A DNA stretch of 64,000 nucleotides from Kuschelorhynchus macadamiae (taxonomy: Eukaryota; Arthropoda; Insecta; Coleoptera; Curculionidae): NCBI GenBank assembly GCA_030620095.1, contig JAUTXW010004705.1, forward strand, positions 402,001-466,000, read 5' to 3'. Below the pieces are notes generated by a model that ran no database searches, was not told the origin of the DNA, and was given only the letters and a program-made list of their open reading frames with translations. Made by a program: the position numbers and the translations under genes. Of the stretch, positions 23,868 to 34,839 are shown piece by piece (positions within the stretch are counted from its first letter, which is position 1; every line of letters starts with the position of its first letter).

Positions 23868-24795
23868 AGTTACATGAAAACTTTGCTTGGCATCTCATCC
23901 CAAATGCTTTCCCAAGCACCAAAATGCCAAAATGTTACTGCGGAAATTTGTCGTTTTAATTTTCCGACAAAATTTTGTATAGTTTAGTTTACCTGAAATC
24001 AGTTACATAAAAAAAAAGCTTTGATTTATATTCTAAACTTTTTCCTCAAGATAAAAATGTAAAAATTTGTCTGCGGAAATTTGTCATTTACATTTTTCAC
24101 GGAAATTTTGAGCGCTTTTCCAGGGCGCGGCACGATTGCGGACGAAACATTAGTATTCAGTTTTTCACAAAATGAAGTGAGGGCACGATTGCGGAATGTA
24201 AAAATAACGGCTGAACGCATCGTATTGTCAGCGACATTTTATACCCGTATACGTGACAGCCCGAAATTTTTTTTAGATAATCTCAATAATTTGTCTGAGT
24301 CACGAAGTTTCATATAAGTATCTGTCTGCATATCTTTGAGAACTTCAAGGAATATAAACAAAGAAGGATGATCCTTTCTTGAGTCAGGCAATCGAACAAA
24401 TATATACGAGCATTCCGCAATAATGCCATCGATTATTTTGCCTCCATCCGCAATCATGCCTTCGTTTTCGTTACTTAAAAAATGTAGAAGAATTTAGAAT
24501 GTAAATCAAAGTTTTTTTTTTGTGTAACTGATTTTAGATATTCTAAACTATACAAAATTTCCGCAGAAAATGAAAATGACAAATTTCCGCAGAAACATTT
24601 TAACATTTTCGTGCTTGGGAAAGAGTTTGGGATGAGATGCAATGCAAAGTTTTCATGTAACTGATTTCAGGTATACTAAACTGTGCAGAACGGAAATGAC
24701 GCATTTCCGCAGCAAAATTCTTATTTTCCGTTATTTAGAAAAGGTCCTAGAATATGTAAAACTAGATACTTTCCTTATAACCAATTTCAGGTAAA
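23868..24795. mobile_element. Foldback element inside C1
   Basis: The arms (about 23868-24090 and 24500-24690) are inverted versions of CAGTTACATGAAAACTTTGC ... TTTCCGCAG. The sequence TGCGGAAATTTGTC recurs several times. It interrupts the C1 transposase and a segment equivalent to C2 50532-50785 is gone. The centre (24239-24457, minus) is open and encodes L-P-D-S-R-K-D-H-P-S-L; I cannot identify it. Confidence 0.6.
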
Positions 24796-25656
24796 CGAAA
24801 CTTGAGCCAAGGATTTTGTTTTTGTTTTATTAGCCAGTCATAAATATCAATTTCCTTCCAGGATGAAGTAGGTTGTTTATTTAAGATTCTTGAATGATAA
24901 GATGCATTGTCCAGAATGATTAAAGATGGAGCATCTAAATTTGGAATCAGTTGTTCTTTTAACCATTTTTCAAACAGTTCACAGTTCATATTATTATAGT
25001 AGTCCATACTTTTGGATGTTGAAGAAGACAGTAAACTTGCACCTGGGAGAAATCTTTTTGAAGAACCTGCATGCAAAATGATGAACCGTTTTCCCGACCC
25101 ACATCCCTTTTTTCTCTTGACACTTTTTACAGACTCGTTCTGCCAAGATTTCGAACCACTTCCATTAGAAAATATCCAAGTCTCGTCTAAAAATACCACT
25201 TTTCTAAATTTTGAATTAACATTTTCCGTGTATTTCTTTAAAAACTGGATACGCTGACTTGCTATATGTGGCAACTCGCATAAAAATTTTCGATTACAGT
25301 CCTTTTTATATCGAAAACCCAACATTTTTGTTAATTTTGACAACGATTTAGGGTTATATTAGTTTTTGATGTGCATAAATCGTAAATTGCATTACGAGCA
25401 TCGATTTTTACATTGTCACTTAAGTCTTCTGTCTTTGGCTTTTTTCGTGTACATTTCTTAATCTTCTTCGGTAGTAAATTATTCTTTTTTCCATGCACAA
25501 TTTTCTGCACAGTCCTTATACCGATTCCCAGAGCTTTTGCTACTGTCTCCTGGATATTGGCCGGTGAATTTTCATTTTCGTAATATTTTATTAGATTTAT
25601 ACCATTTTTTTTGCTTGTGGATGCAAAAAACCCGAATATTGTTTGCTATTACTCAT
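24796..25656 (-). pseudogene. DD82E transposase of C1 (N-terminal two thirds)
   Basis: It starts M-S-N-S-K-Q-Y at 25656, the same start as C2. The HTH-like region is N-I-Q-E-T-V-A-K-A-L-G-I-G-I-R-T-V-Q-K. A short frame break follows near 25340. First catalytic residue in F-L-D-E-T-W, second in I-L-D-N-A-S-Y-H. The frame then runs into the foldback at about 24795, losing the third (Glu) segment. The tail remains at about 23700-23867. Confidence 0.82.
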
Positions 25657-27479
25657 TTTGTCACTGACTTGTCAATCTGACTTTGAGAGAAAGATTTTTG
25701 CAACTGCTGGTATTTATATGTTTATCCTCTTTTTTCATATGAAAATATCATAGGTCTATCTAATTCATCTTCCTGATTTTATGCGGAGGATATGATTACA
25801 CGTAATAAAAGGAAAACAAACAAAGTTTGTCGTTGATAAATCGCATGACCCGCACGATAACACTGCTTTTGACTATAGGTGGAAGGCTGCTATGGTAAAT
25901 CCGATTTTAAAAAGTGGTCAGAAGAGCGACGTAACAAACTATCGGCCTATAAGCAAGATCTTTATTTCAAAACTCTTGAAAAAAATTATTTATGAATATA
26001 TTTTTATCCTTGTAAAAAACGTGATAATTTCAGAACAACATGGCTTTATTCGTAGTCGTTCTCTAGAGACAAATTTGTTTATATTTTGTGAATACTTATA
26101 TGGTAACATGGATAAACGAATTCAGGTGGATGCCGTGTACACCGACTTTAGCAAGGCATTTGATAAGATAAGTCACAATATTTTGTTGGGTCGTTTGGCT
26201 GAAGTCGGTGTGGGTGGAAGCCTTGTCAGATGGGTCGAATCGTATATAAAAAAATCGAACGCAGTTCGTTTCTCTTCAGGGTTTTCCGTCACAATCATTT
26301 TTAGCCACATCCGGTGTTCCCCAAGGGTCACATTTAGGTCCTATACTCTTTATTATTTATAGAAACAAAATTAATTGCTGTTTCAAGTATTGCAATTTTC
26401 TACTTTATGCAGATGACCTTAAAGTTTACTTTCCTACTACCTGTCCTGAAGATTGTGACAGCTCCAGAGTGATGTGGATCGGTTAAGGAAATATTGCGAT
26501 GATAATAGTCTTTTTTCTGAATATAACAAAATGTACAACAATTACGTTTTCACGAAATCTAAACCAAATAGCTCAGCCCTACCATTTAAAAAATACCCTA
26601 TTAAACAAAGTCAATACTACCAAAGATTTAGGTGTCATATTTGACTCTAAACTAATTTTCGACTTGCATGTCGAATCGGTCGCTAATTCTACTGCAAAAA
26701 TGTTAGGCTACGTCATACGAAAATGAAGACCCTTCAATAACGTTAAATCCATCATGTGTTTGTTTAACTCCTTTGTGTTGAGCAAATTGTGCTTTGCTAG
26801 CATTATTTGGAGTCTACAGCAAATTTAACTTCAGTAACATGTTGGAGAATCTTCAAAATAGATTTATTAAATATTTATTTGTCTTATAAACAAAAATTTG
26901 TTAAACCCAATAACGATATTTCTCTGGCACGTAATCACTTTCACTTGATGTCACTAGAGAGTAGGCGGAAGAATTTTGATGTACGTTTTTATTTAAAATG
27001 TTAAATAAATTTATAGATTGCTCCAATATTCTGGAACAAATTAATATTAATTTCCCCCAAAGGTCTTTAAGGACAAGAGGTCTATTTCATTTGTCTTTTC
27101 GGCAGACAGCCAGAACTCGCCCCTCTGTCGAATAGTAAGACATAGTAATGTGCACATTAACTTTTTCTTTATGACTCTTAGAAGGATGAAAAATATTTTA
27201 AAGACAATGTAGGATCGGAACATCTAACTTTTGTAATATTATGAGTTTAAAATAACTTTTGGTTTCTTCATGTACATTGTAGCTGATGTATAAGTCTTAA
27301 CTTTCATGTTGTTTTCTAATTGTATTTTTTTCCTGGTAAATAGGTCATTACCTTGTAGTTAGTATAAGAATTCTAAACTTTTAATGATATTTTTTTAAAT
27401 TTTATTGTAATATGTGGATTCTTCAGTAGATACAGTATGTATCTGTTTGTGTCACAACACGTAACCAAAATAACATTTT

Positions 27480-28962
27480 AAGTTGATTTATTTTATTCAT
27501 TTATTCCCAACCAACTATAGTAGTTTATTACAGGTAAAATACCAAACTAGAAATATAAAAATAATAGGAAAATATTCATAATACAAATAGAACTTCAAGG
27601 AATACTGTTAAAATGCAAAAAAAATAATTTTTAAAAACAAATAATAGAAATATAATACATAACTTTTTAATTCATTATTCCAGGAAAATCTTTTTTAGTA
27701 TTTTCTTGAACTTTTCCAGATTATTTACTTCCTTGATTTTCTTTGGTAAATTATTGTATGCAATGCAAGCGCATAGTTTATTAATAATTTCTGTACATCG
27801 TTTGTTTGTCTAGTATTGTGTTGGTGTATATCTTATGTAATGTGATATTACAGTTTTTTAATTTCAGATTTATAGAATTAATTAATTCACAAATTTTGAA
27901 TTTATATAGCGAATTTATGTCTAGGATCCTTTAGGTTTATATAAACTGGATATAGGTTCTAAATATGGTAGTTTATGAATGCATATAATAATTTTGTTTT
28001 GTATTTTTTTAAGGATTTAGATTATTTGAACAAGCAGATCCCCAAATCTAAGTACTGCTATTTTGAATAAATTGAAGAAAAATATATAATTTTTAAAAAG
28101 TTTAAAGGTATATAATATATTATTTTATACAAAATATCAGTTATAGGGGAAACGCTATTTCGAAAATATTCATTATGTATTAGCTTAAAATTTCATCAAA
28201 AAATATACCTACCCAAAAATACTTTAAGAATATTTTATTTCCTCATTCAGAAATTTTAATTGTAAACATAAATGTGAATTTTTTTTAATTAAAAGATAAT
28301 CTATTTGATTGTAGCCATGATAATAATATATTTAAGCCATAGTTAATTTGCTTGTCAACTTCTGAAGCAGTTCTATAAAAATATATAATCGTAGTATCAT
28401 CAGCAAACTATTACCCTTAAAGTTTAATTTATATATCGAATTGCTGTATATTTAAAAAAAAACAGGTTCTAATATAGATTCTTGTGGGACTCCAGAACTT
28501 ATTGATAAATTTGAATCTTTAATATTTTTAATTTGGACAAACTGTATCTTATTTAACAAGTAATTTTGAATCCAATAATATGTTAAATTCCTAATTCCCA
28601 GCTGATAAATGTGCCTTAATAATATATCGTGATTTACACTGGCAAATGCTTTTCGTAAGTCTAAACCCAAGTATCAGTAAGTGCAACCTCTGTGTCTTTG
28701 AATTTGCGAAAACAATATTGTCCTACAAAAAGTAAATTTTGTTTTTCTAAATAATTTTTTATTCCGTTTTCACCAATTTTGATCCATTTTTAAAAATTAG
28801 AAAACCTTCGAAATTCTTATTTTTTTCTGGAATAATTTCTAAATCTAAAGATTATTTATATAAATGTTTTAAAATTGGAGATATCCGCTGGATTTTTTTT
28901 CATCTAATTTTTCTACAACTTCTTCAATTTCTCGTTCTGTAATTTTATTCGAGTTAACTGGT
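27480..28962 (-). pseudogene. Jockey-like LINE (3' part), same family as 13127-14748
   Basis: Minus strand. The 3' tail near 27490-27535 has AGTTGGTTGGGAAT as in the LINE at 14700. Catalytic F-A-D-D-T-T-I lies at about 28385-28410. RT blocks D-L-R-K-A-F-A-S-V-N-H-D and S-G-V-P-Q-E-S-I-L lie in 28452-28670, and the pre-RT part (I-T-E-R-E-I-E-E-V-V) at about 28890-28960. A DIRS element interrupts it at 28963; the rest continues at 33931. Confidence 0.82.
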
Positions 28963-29099
28963 ATTATATTCGGCCTCGTCTCATAAATAAAGACATATGT
29001 AGTACCTCCGCCTCTGGCCAATACGTCCACAATCTTGAAAGCTAAGCAAAAAAGAATCCCTTCGTACCCTTGCCTAACTTTGCCGATAGTATTCAGTCT
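28963..29099. repeat. DIRS left inverted terminal repeat
   Basis: Begins ATTATATTCGGCCTCGTC and ends ...ATAGTATTCAGTCT. The inner 113 bp are inverted at the right end with one visible mismatch. Confidence 0.92.
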
Positions 29100-29196
29100 T
29101 CGTTTTGTGTTGATACGTTCACGTCGCAAGTGAATCATCGAAATCGATAGTGTAAATTCAGAATTTTTTTTTTTTTTGTAGAAAAGCGTAAAAATT

Positions 29197-29643
29197 ATGC
29201 CGAAACATAGAAAAAGAAGTCGTAGTCAGTCGGTAGAACGGTCGGGCTTTTATAAATTGTTTAAGAAGTTAAATAATAGGCTTAATAGTCTTGAAGAAAA
29301 ATGCAAGGTTAAGAAAAGTCGTGGTCGTAAAATACGGGCACCTGTACGTCGTGTTATCAGTGACAGCGAAAGTGAGATAGACCGTTCTCGGTCTCCGTCT
29401 CGATCTCGGTCTCGTTCTGTTTGTAGAGAGAGAGAGGTAGACAACTATACGTCTGTGACTTCATCGGATGAGGATAGCAAAGATGATGGTGACACCGTAC
29501 AGCCTGTGAGAGTTGTTGTTGTTGATTCCGATAGGGAAATAATCAATAATCCTGGTATTATCGCGACGGCGCCTGCGTCTGCTTCAGGGATAAGTGGAAC
29601 AGCTGATAATGACGGGCACAGGGAAAGTCAAAATAGTAAGTAA
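29197..29643 (+). CDS. DIRS ORF1, SR-rich basic protein
   Basis: This 148-residue frame starts M-P-K-H-R-K-R-S-R-S-Q-S. It has a short coiled-coil-like stretch (L-N-N-R-L-N-S-L-E-E-K), a basic patch, then S-P-S-R-S-R-S-R-S and an acidic D-S-D-E end. Arg/Ser-rich ORF1 products are usual in DIRS elements and probably bind RNA. A consensus splice donor ATA|GTAAGT overlaps the last codons (29633-29641), so it could be spliced to the downstream gag frame, but I found no acceptor in matching phase. Confidence 0.75.
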   Translation: MPKHRKRSRSQSVERSGFYKLFKKLNNRLNSLEEKCKVKKSRGRKIRAPVRRVISDSESEIDRSRSPSRSRSRSVCREREVDNYTSVTSSDEDSKDDGDTVQPVRVVVVDSDREIINNPGIIATAPASASGISGTADNDGHRESQNSK

Positions 29644-29719
29644 AATATATTTCAATTCCAATGTTTTGTGAAAAAGGATAAGTCCTAGAAGGGCGCATTG
29701 AGGGAGAAGAGTTGTTGCT

Positions 29720-29740
29720 ACCCCCCCCCCCCCCCCCCCC
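29720..29740. repeat. Poly-C tract
   Basis: About 20 consecutive C between DIRS ORF1 and the gag-like frame, an unusual homopolymer for this AT-rich locus. Confidence 0.9.
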
Positions 29741-29759
29741 AAAATTTTTTGTTTAAAAG

Positions 29760-30060
29760 ACACCTATTTTTTGGACAACATTTTTTTTTATTTTGTTTGT
29801 TGTCTAAAACCTACCTGCCTGTTTGTGATAACAGGTATAGGTACCCTCCAGTCTTTCTGTTAGTGATAACGGAATAAATAATATTTTTTTTGTATTACCT
29901 GTTTGTGATAGCAGGACACATATTTTCTGTTGTAATGATAACAGATTCCCTATTATGTGTATATCGTTGTTTTACCTGTTTGTGATAGCAGGACGCATAT
30001 CCACTTGTGGAAAATGGATTATGTGGCCTTTTCTTTCCCATTACTTGATAATAGTTTTTA
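29760..30060. other. DIRS spacer with repeated CTGTTTGTGATAGCAGG motif
   Basis: ACCTGTTTGTGATA(A/G)CAGG occurs at about 29816, 29899 and 29974. The CCTG and CAGG halves can pair, making small hairpins. May be an intron or leader of the second frame. No coding signal. Confidence 0.5.
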
Positions 30061-30621
30061 TTGGTTGTGATATCAATGAATACATTTAAAGAGAATTTAA
30101 CTAAACTGGTTCATTCTCTTGCAGATGAATCCAGAAACAATTTAAATATGGAAATTTTATCCATTTTGGGAGAGGAAGGGGTAGCCAAGAACTCGTATGG
30201 AAAACCCATCCATGCAGATATAGCTTTGCGATGGAATAATATTTTAACTGGTGGCCTGGATGACGAAACCAGAAATTGTCTAATTGAAAAATATTTGCCT
30301 CCAGAAAATTGTACCTTAATAAATCCACCTTCAATAAACCCCGAGGTAAAAATTGCTATCTCGGAAAGTATTTTACAATTACTCGCAGAGCAACCCGAGC
30401 AACAGAAGGCGCAGTCATCGCATATAGACTTTCAGGTTAGTAAACCATGCGGACGCCTGAGACATTTTGTACATAGGTGGCAGAGTTTATTTATAAATAG
30501 GACAGTGAGGTCTTATATTAATGGACTGTCAATTCCATTTACCAATAATCCCGTGCAAAAGTTCATTCCCACTGAGAATAAATGGTCTCAAAAAGAAAAT
30601 TTAATTTTAAAAAAGTTATAA
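30061..30621 (+). CDS. DIRS gag-like region joined to start of pol
   Basis: The frame includes M-N-T-F-K-E-N-L-T-K-L (first plausible start near 30076). Its charged helical part ends I-S-E-S-I-L-Q-L-L-A-E-Q, and it contains D-I-A-L-R-W-N-N-I-L, resembling DIRS gag-like domains. From G-R-L-R-H-F-V-H-R-W it reads as the N-terminus of DIRS pol. The frame closes at 30621 in a run of A; the RT continues one frame over, so this is a one-base loss or sequencing error. Confidence 0.7.
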   Translation: MVVISMNTFKENLTKLVHSLADESRNNLNMEILSILGEEGVAKNSYGKPIHADIALRWNNILTGGLDDETRNCLIEKYLPPENCTLINPPSINPEVKIAISESILQLLAEQPEQQKAQSSHIDFQVSKPCGRLRHFVHRWQSLFINRTVRSYINGLSIPFTNNPVQKFIPTENKWSQKENLILKKL

Positions 30622-32223
30622 AGGCGCAATATCAGCTGTCAAGAAATGTAAAAAACAATTTATTTCAAAATTTTTTTTTTGTACCAAAACCTGATGGGAC
30701 CTATAGATTAATATTAAATTTAAAAAAACTTAACTCCTTTGTGGAAAACAAACATTTTAAAATAGAAGATAATAAGGTAGTTGCCCGGCTAATAAGAAAA
30801 CATTTTTTTATGTGTCGCATTGATTTAAAAGATGCTTATTATCTGGTCCCAGTACGAGAAGCACATCAAAAAATACCTAAGATTTATATTCCAGGATGTA
30901 ATTTATGAATACAAGTGTCTACCTTTTGGGCTCAGCTGTGCACCTTACATTTTCACAAAAATTTTAAAACCTGTAGTTAGTATGCTAAGAAAAAGGGGGA
31001 TCCTTTTAGTAGTTTATCTGGATGATTTTTTGATTTTTGGAAAATCATATAATGAATGTAGCAGAAATACAAATTTAGCATTTAAGACTCTAACATATTT
31101 AGGTTTTTTAATTAATCATACAAAATGCAGTCTAATACCTAGCAAAATATGTAAATTTTTGGGTTTTATCTATAACTCTTTTTCAATGGAACTATCATTA
31201 CCAACTGAAAAGCAAGTTAGAATATCTTGTATTTGCAAAAAATTTTTAAAATTAAAAATATTTAAGATTAGAGACTTTGCAGAATTTATTGGCATACTGG
31301 TTTCAGCATGCCCAGCGATAAAATATGGGTACTTTCATTTAAAATCCCTAGAACGTTGTAAACATATCGCTTTAAAACAGGCTAAGGGTTGCTATGATGT
31401 ACAGATGAAAATACCAGAGACGTTATTTTTTGACATTAATTGGTTTATAAATAACATAAATACTTCCAATAATATTAGTTTGTCTAAATTTTGCTTAGAG
31501 ATATTTTCTGATGCATCAAGATCAGGTTGGGGGGCTTTTTGCAACGGAAAGAGAACGTTGGGATATTGGTCAGATAAAGAACAGGTAGAGCACATAAATT
31601 ATTTAGAGCTTTTGGCATTGTATTTTGGATTAAAGTGTTTTGTTTCAAAATTATCAAACTGCAATATTTTATGTCGTGTTGACAACACTACAGCTGTAGC
31701 CTGTATAAATAAGAAAGGGAGTGTTAGATTTAATAAATTAAATGAAATAACAAGAAAAATTTGGATGTTTTGTGAAAGTAGAAATATTTTAATTTTTGCT
31801 AGCTACATAAATACAAAGCATAATATAGAAGCCGATAGGGCCTCTCGTCAGGTGCACAAGGAGACGGAATGGTCTTTATCAGATAAAGCCTTTCAAAACA
31901 TTGTAAATTGTTTTGGACAACCAGATATTGATATATTTGCTAGTAGGTTGAATAGAAAGTGTCCTATGTTTATATCATGGTTGCGAGACCCAGAGGCACA
32001 TAAAGTAGATGCCTTTACACTGGATTGGAGCAAACTAAATTTTTATGCGTTCCCACCCTTTTGTATGATTTTAAAGGTGCTTCAAAAGATAATTGAAGAT
32101 CGAGCGGAAGGGATAGTAGTTGTTCCTCTCTGGGTCTCACAACCATGGTATCCTATTTTTAAGTCAATACTAGTTGGTGAACCATTAATCTTTAATCCTA
32201 AAAAATTTTTTACTTACCTTTAA
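30582..32223 (+). CDS. DIRS reverse transcriptase / RNase H (two frameshifts)
   Basis: 30582-30870 (frame 3) carries V-P-K-P-D-G-T-Y-R and I-D-L-K-D-A-Y. 30871-32223 (frame 1) carries P-F-G-L-S-C-A-P, catalytic Y-L-D-D (about 31015) and G-F-L-I-N-H-T-K. RNase H follows: F-S-D-A-S-R-S-G-W-G (Asp), Y-L-E-L-L-A-L (Glu), V-D-N-T-T-A-V (Asp), E-A-D-R-A-S-R (Asp). A DIRS-specific tail follows (D-I-D-I-F-A-S-R-L-N). All catalytic residues are intact. The frame changes at about 30602 and 30870 both fall in A-runs and cancel each other. It ends TAA-TAG at 32221. Confidence 0.88.
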
Positions 32224-32241
32224 TAGGTTACCACACCCCCT

Positions 32242-33225
32242 TTGGCAGAACCTTACCCTGGTGGCGGGGAGACTATCAGGAGGGCGCTATTGTTAGGAAA
32301 GGTGCCTAGAGATTCTTTAGATATATGTTTAAGCTCAATTACACCCGCAACATTAAAGCAATATAATGCTGCCTTAAAGTTATGGTGGGAGTTTAGTATA
32401 GCAAATAATTTAAATCCCTTTAAAGTTGAAGTTCCAACTGTCCTAGAGTTTTTAACCACACATTTTAAGAGAGGGGCTTCATATGGAACTCTTAATAATT
32501 ACAGATCTGCAATTGCACAAATAGCAGGGCCGGACTTGGGGCAAGATTTTAGGTTAAAAAGGTTTTTTAAGGGAGTTTTTGGGAAAAGACCAACCTTGGC
32601 TAAATATGAAAATACCTGGGACCCAGGTATTGTTATAAATTATTTAAAAAACTTTAAAAATAGTGAGATTAGTTTGGAAATGCTTACCCAAAAACTAGTA
32701 AGTCTGATGGCATTGGCAACGGGACAGCGTATTCAAACCTTAAATCTGATTGATATTGACAATATAATAATTCAAAAAGAGAGAATTGAAATAAAAATTC
32801 CAAGTCGAATAAAGACATCAGGCAGAAATAAGAGTCAGCCTTTTATAGTTTTGCCATTTTTTAATGAAAACCCAAATATATGTGTTTCTAGGACTCTCCT
32901 AGAATATTTGGAAAAGACAAAGAAATTAAGAGGCTCTTGTAAATCCTTGTTTCTCACATATAAGAAACCATATCACAAAGCCACCTCGCAAACCATCGCA
33001 AGATGGATAAAACACATTTTGAAAAAAAGTGGTCTGGACATATCAAAATTTACAGCTCACAGCACACGGCATGCTGCAACATCAGCAGCAGCCAGAAAAG
33101 GTGTAAGTTTTGACTCCATAAGATTGGCAGCAGGTTGGACCCAAAACTCTAGGACATTTGCGAATTTTTACAATAGACCTTTGATATCCAACCAAGAGTT
33201 TGCCCAAACAATTCTTAGTTTGTAA
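32242..33225 (+). CDS. DIRS tyrosine recombinase
   Basis: A 327-codon open frame. Core-binding part: L-K-Q-Y-N-A-A-L-K-L-W-W-E and S-Y-G-T-L-N-N-Y-R-S-A-I-A. Catalytic residues in order: R163 (A-T-G-Q-R), H273 and R276 (A-H-S-T-R-H), W299 (A-G-W-T) and nucleophile Y310 (F-A-N-F-Y-N-R-P). It integrates the DIRS circle without target duplication. No ATG lies near the 5' end: the frame follows directly after the RT stops, and my start at 32242 is a TTG. Expression may need readthrough, reinitiation or splicing. Confidence 0.92.
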   Translation: MAEPYPGGGETIRRALLLGKVPRDSLDICLSSITPATLKQYNAALKLWWEFSIANNLNPFKVEVPTVLEFLTTHFKRGASYGTLNNYRSAIAQIAGPDLGQDFRLKRFFKGVFGKRPTLAKYENTWDPGIVINYLKNFKNSEISLEMLTQKLVSLMALATGQRIQTLNLIDIDNIIIQKERIEIKIPSRIKTSGRNKSQPFIVLPFFNENPNICVSRTLLEYLEKTKKLRGSCKSLFLTYKKPYHKATSQTIARWIKHILKKSGLDISKFTAHSTRHAATSAAARKGVSFDSIRLAAGWTQNSRTFANFYNRPLISNQEFAQTILSL

Positions 33226-33560
33226 ATTAAAATAATAATTAACATAAATAATAATTTGTTCGTTGGAAAGATGTTTGTTATTTGGTTTGTCTTGTTTTTT
33301 ACCAAAACCTTTATATTATATGTTATGATATTAATTTTTATGTTTTCCTTGTTGTGTTATAAACTGTTGTGATAAATTACATATTTATTACATTATTATG
33401 CTTACATACCCATAAGAAAAATTTTCTTTTTTTTTAGACTGTTGATTTGCATATGTTTTGTTTTATGTTCCTTAATGTTGTATATTAACTTAAAAAATAA
33501 TAAATATATATATATATTTTTTTTTGAAGTAATTAGTTGTTGCAACTTCTTTAAACATCT

Positions 33561-33670
33561 ACATATGTCTTTATTTATGAGACGAGGCCGAATATAATCA
33601 TAAGATCAAACGAACTTACCAAGTGATGTTCGATCTTGATTATATGAAGGCCTCGTCGAAATAAATAAAG
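33561..33670. repeat. DIRS internal complementary region
   Basis: ACATATGTCTTTATTTATGA is complementary to the left terminus. From ATCATAAG to GAAATAAATAAAG it is complementary to the right terminus. In DIRS replication this region guides circle formation. Confidence 0.9.
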
Positions 33671-33749
33671 TCCCAACCCAACCCAATTTTTTATATTTAA
33701 AAAAAAAAAAAACAAAACCCAAATTGTGTTGCAACAACGACTTTAAACT

Positions 33750-33930
33750 AGACTGAATACTATCGGCAGAGTTAGGCAAGGGTACGAAGGGATTCTTTTT
33801 TGCTTAGCTTTCAAGATTGTGGACGTATTGGCCAGAGGCGGAGGTACTACATATGTCTTTATTTATTTCGACGAGGCCTTCATATAATCAAGATCGAACA
33901 TCACTTGGTAAGTTCGTTTGATCTTATGAT
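33750..33930. repeat. DIRS right inverted terminal repeat
   Basis: AGACTGAATACTATCGGCAG to ATATGTCTTTATTTAT mirrors the left repeat; then a right-only segment ends GATCTTATGAT at 33930. Confidence 0.92.
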
Positions 33931-34240
33931 AATTCATGATTGAACAAGGGAGCTGGAGCTTTCTCTTAATTTAATAGAAACATTAACATAATAATCTTTA
34001 AATATATTTAATATTTCCTCATATAATTTTTGGGATCTTGTAAATGTAGTAGTATCATTAATTGATTTTCTATATTTTTTCTTTCTATTGTTTTTTCAAA
34101 CGGGTCTAATGATGGATTTTAATTTCTTGCATATCATGGTCACTAATAAGGCTAGTAAGAATCGATATTTCTATTTTCTTAGCTGATTTAGTCAATACAT
34201 GATCTATTAAACAATTTCATTACATAACTGGAAGTTGTTT
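33931..34240 (-). pseudogene. Jockey-like LINE (5' part): endonuclease end
   Basis: Continuation of the LINE beyond the DIRS insertion. Minus strand: H-V-L-T-K-S-A-K-K-I-E-I, then I-S-D-H-D-M at about 34140-34130. The S-D-H triad is the end of the APE-type endonuclease, so the LINE belongs to an APE-bearing clade (Jockey/CR1-like). 5' truncated near 34240. Confidence 0.72.
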
Positions 34241-34839
34241 GTTGAATAAATGTCTAAAAGTACCAATCATATAACAGTTACATTTTTAGTGCTTTTTTTA
34301 AAAATTTAAGTGAAATATTTCGATTCAGACGCAAAGGTTAAGATCAAGTTGCGATCGTGAAATAATATGTCCCTACGTGCTCTTTTGCTAAATATGATAA
34401 CTATTATACTGCAAATTCGGCATTGCAAAGTAAAGTTTTTTAAACGTTTTTATAACATCGATCTTTAGGTCTTTTCTTTTAGTAAACAACTGTTTAATTA
34501 GGAAAAGAAAATAATCACAGATATAGCTTTAATTAATGATTGTTTATCGCTTGTATATATTAATTATTACCTAACGAAAATGTAAATGAATTCCGTGTGT
34601 TGTTTCCCGAGAACCAAACGGAACCTGGGGACCAGGACTGTTTTGGAATACATTAGCATTAATTTAATTTACAAATAAGAAAATTAATTACAACTGTATA
34701 AGAAACATATATAAAGGGATAATTGCGACAATTGGTAGGTAAGATATTTTGCTTGAAGCTAAAAAAAAAACAGGTGATGGGCTAGGGCTCTGAAATGGTG
34801 TCTCGCTAAGATTTAAAAAAAAAAGAGGTCTTTATATAC
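34241..34839. other. Laminin intron; nothing recognised
   Basis: AT-rich sequence between the LINE 5' truncation and the long-inverted-repeat element. Confidence 0.45.

Larger units (their letters stand above)
28963..33930 (+). mobile_element. DIRS-like tyrosine-recombinase retrotransposon, nearly complete
   Basis: Split inverted terminal repeats share about 113 bp (28986-29099 against 33750-33868). Outside these the left end has its own ATTATATTCGGCCTCGTC and the right end its own about 60 bp ending CTTATGAT at 33930. An internal complementary region at 33561-33670 contains the complements of both outer ends fused (…GAATATAATCATAAG…), the hallmark of DIRS circle-junction templates. There is no target duplication. 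Order: SR-rich ORF1, gag-like ORF, RT/RNase H, tyrosine recombinase. It lies in a LINE. Confidence 0.93.

Noticed and set aside
29250..29444. Minus-strand Ser/Leu-rich frame
   Set aside because: Antisense of the SR-rich DIRS ORF1.
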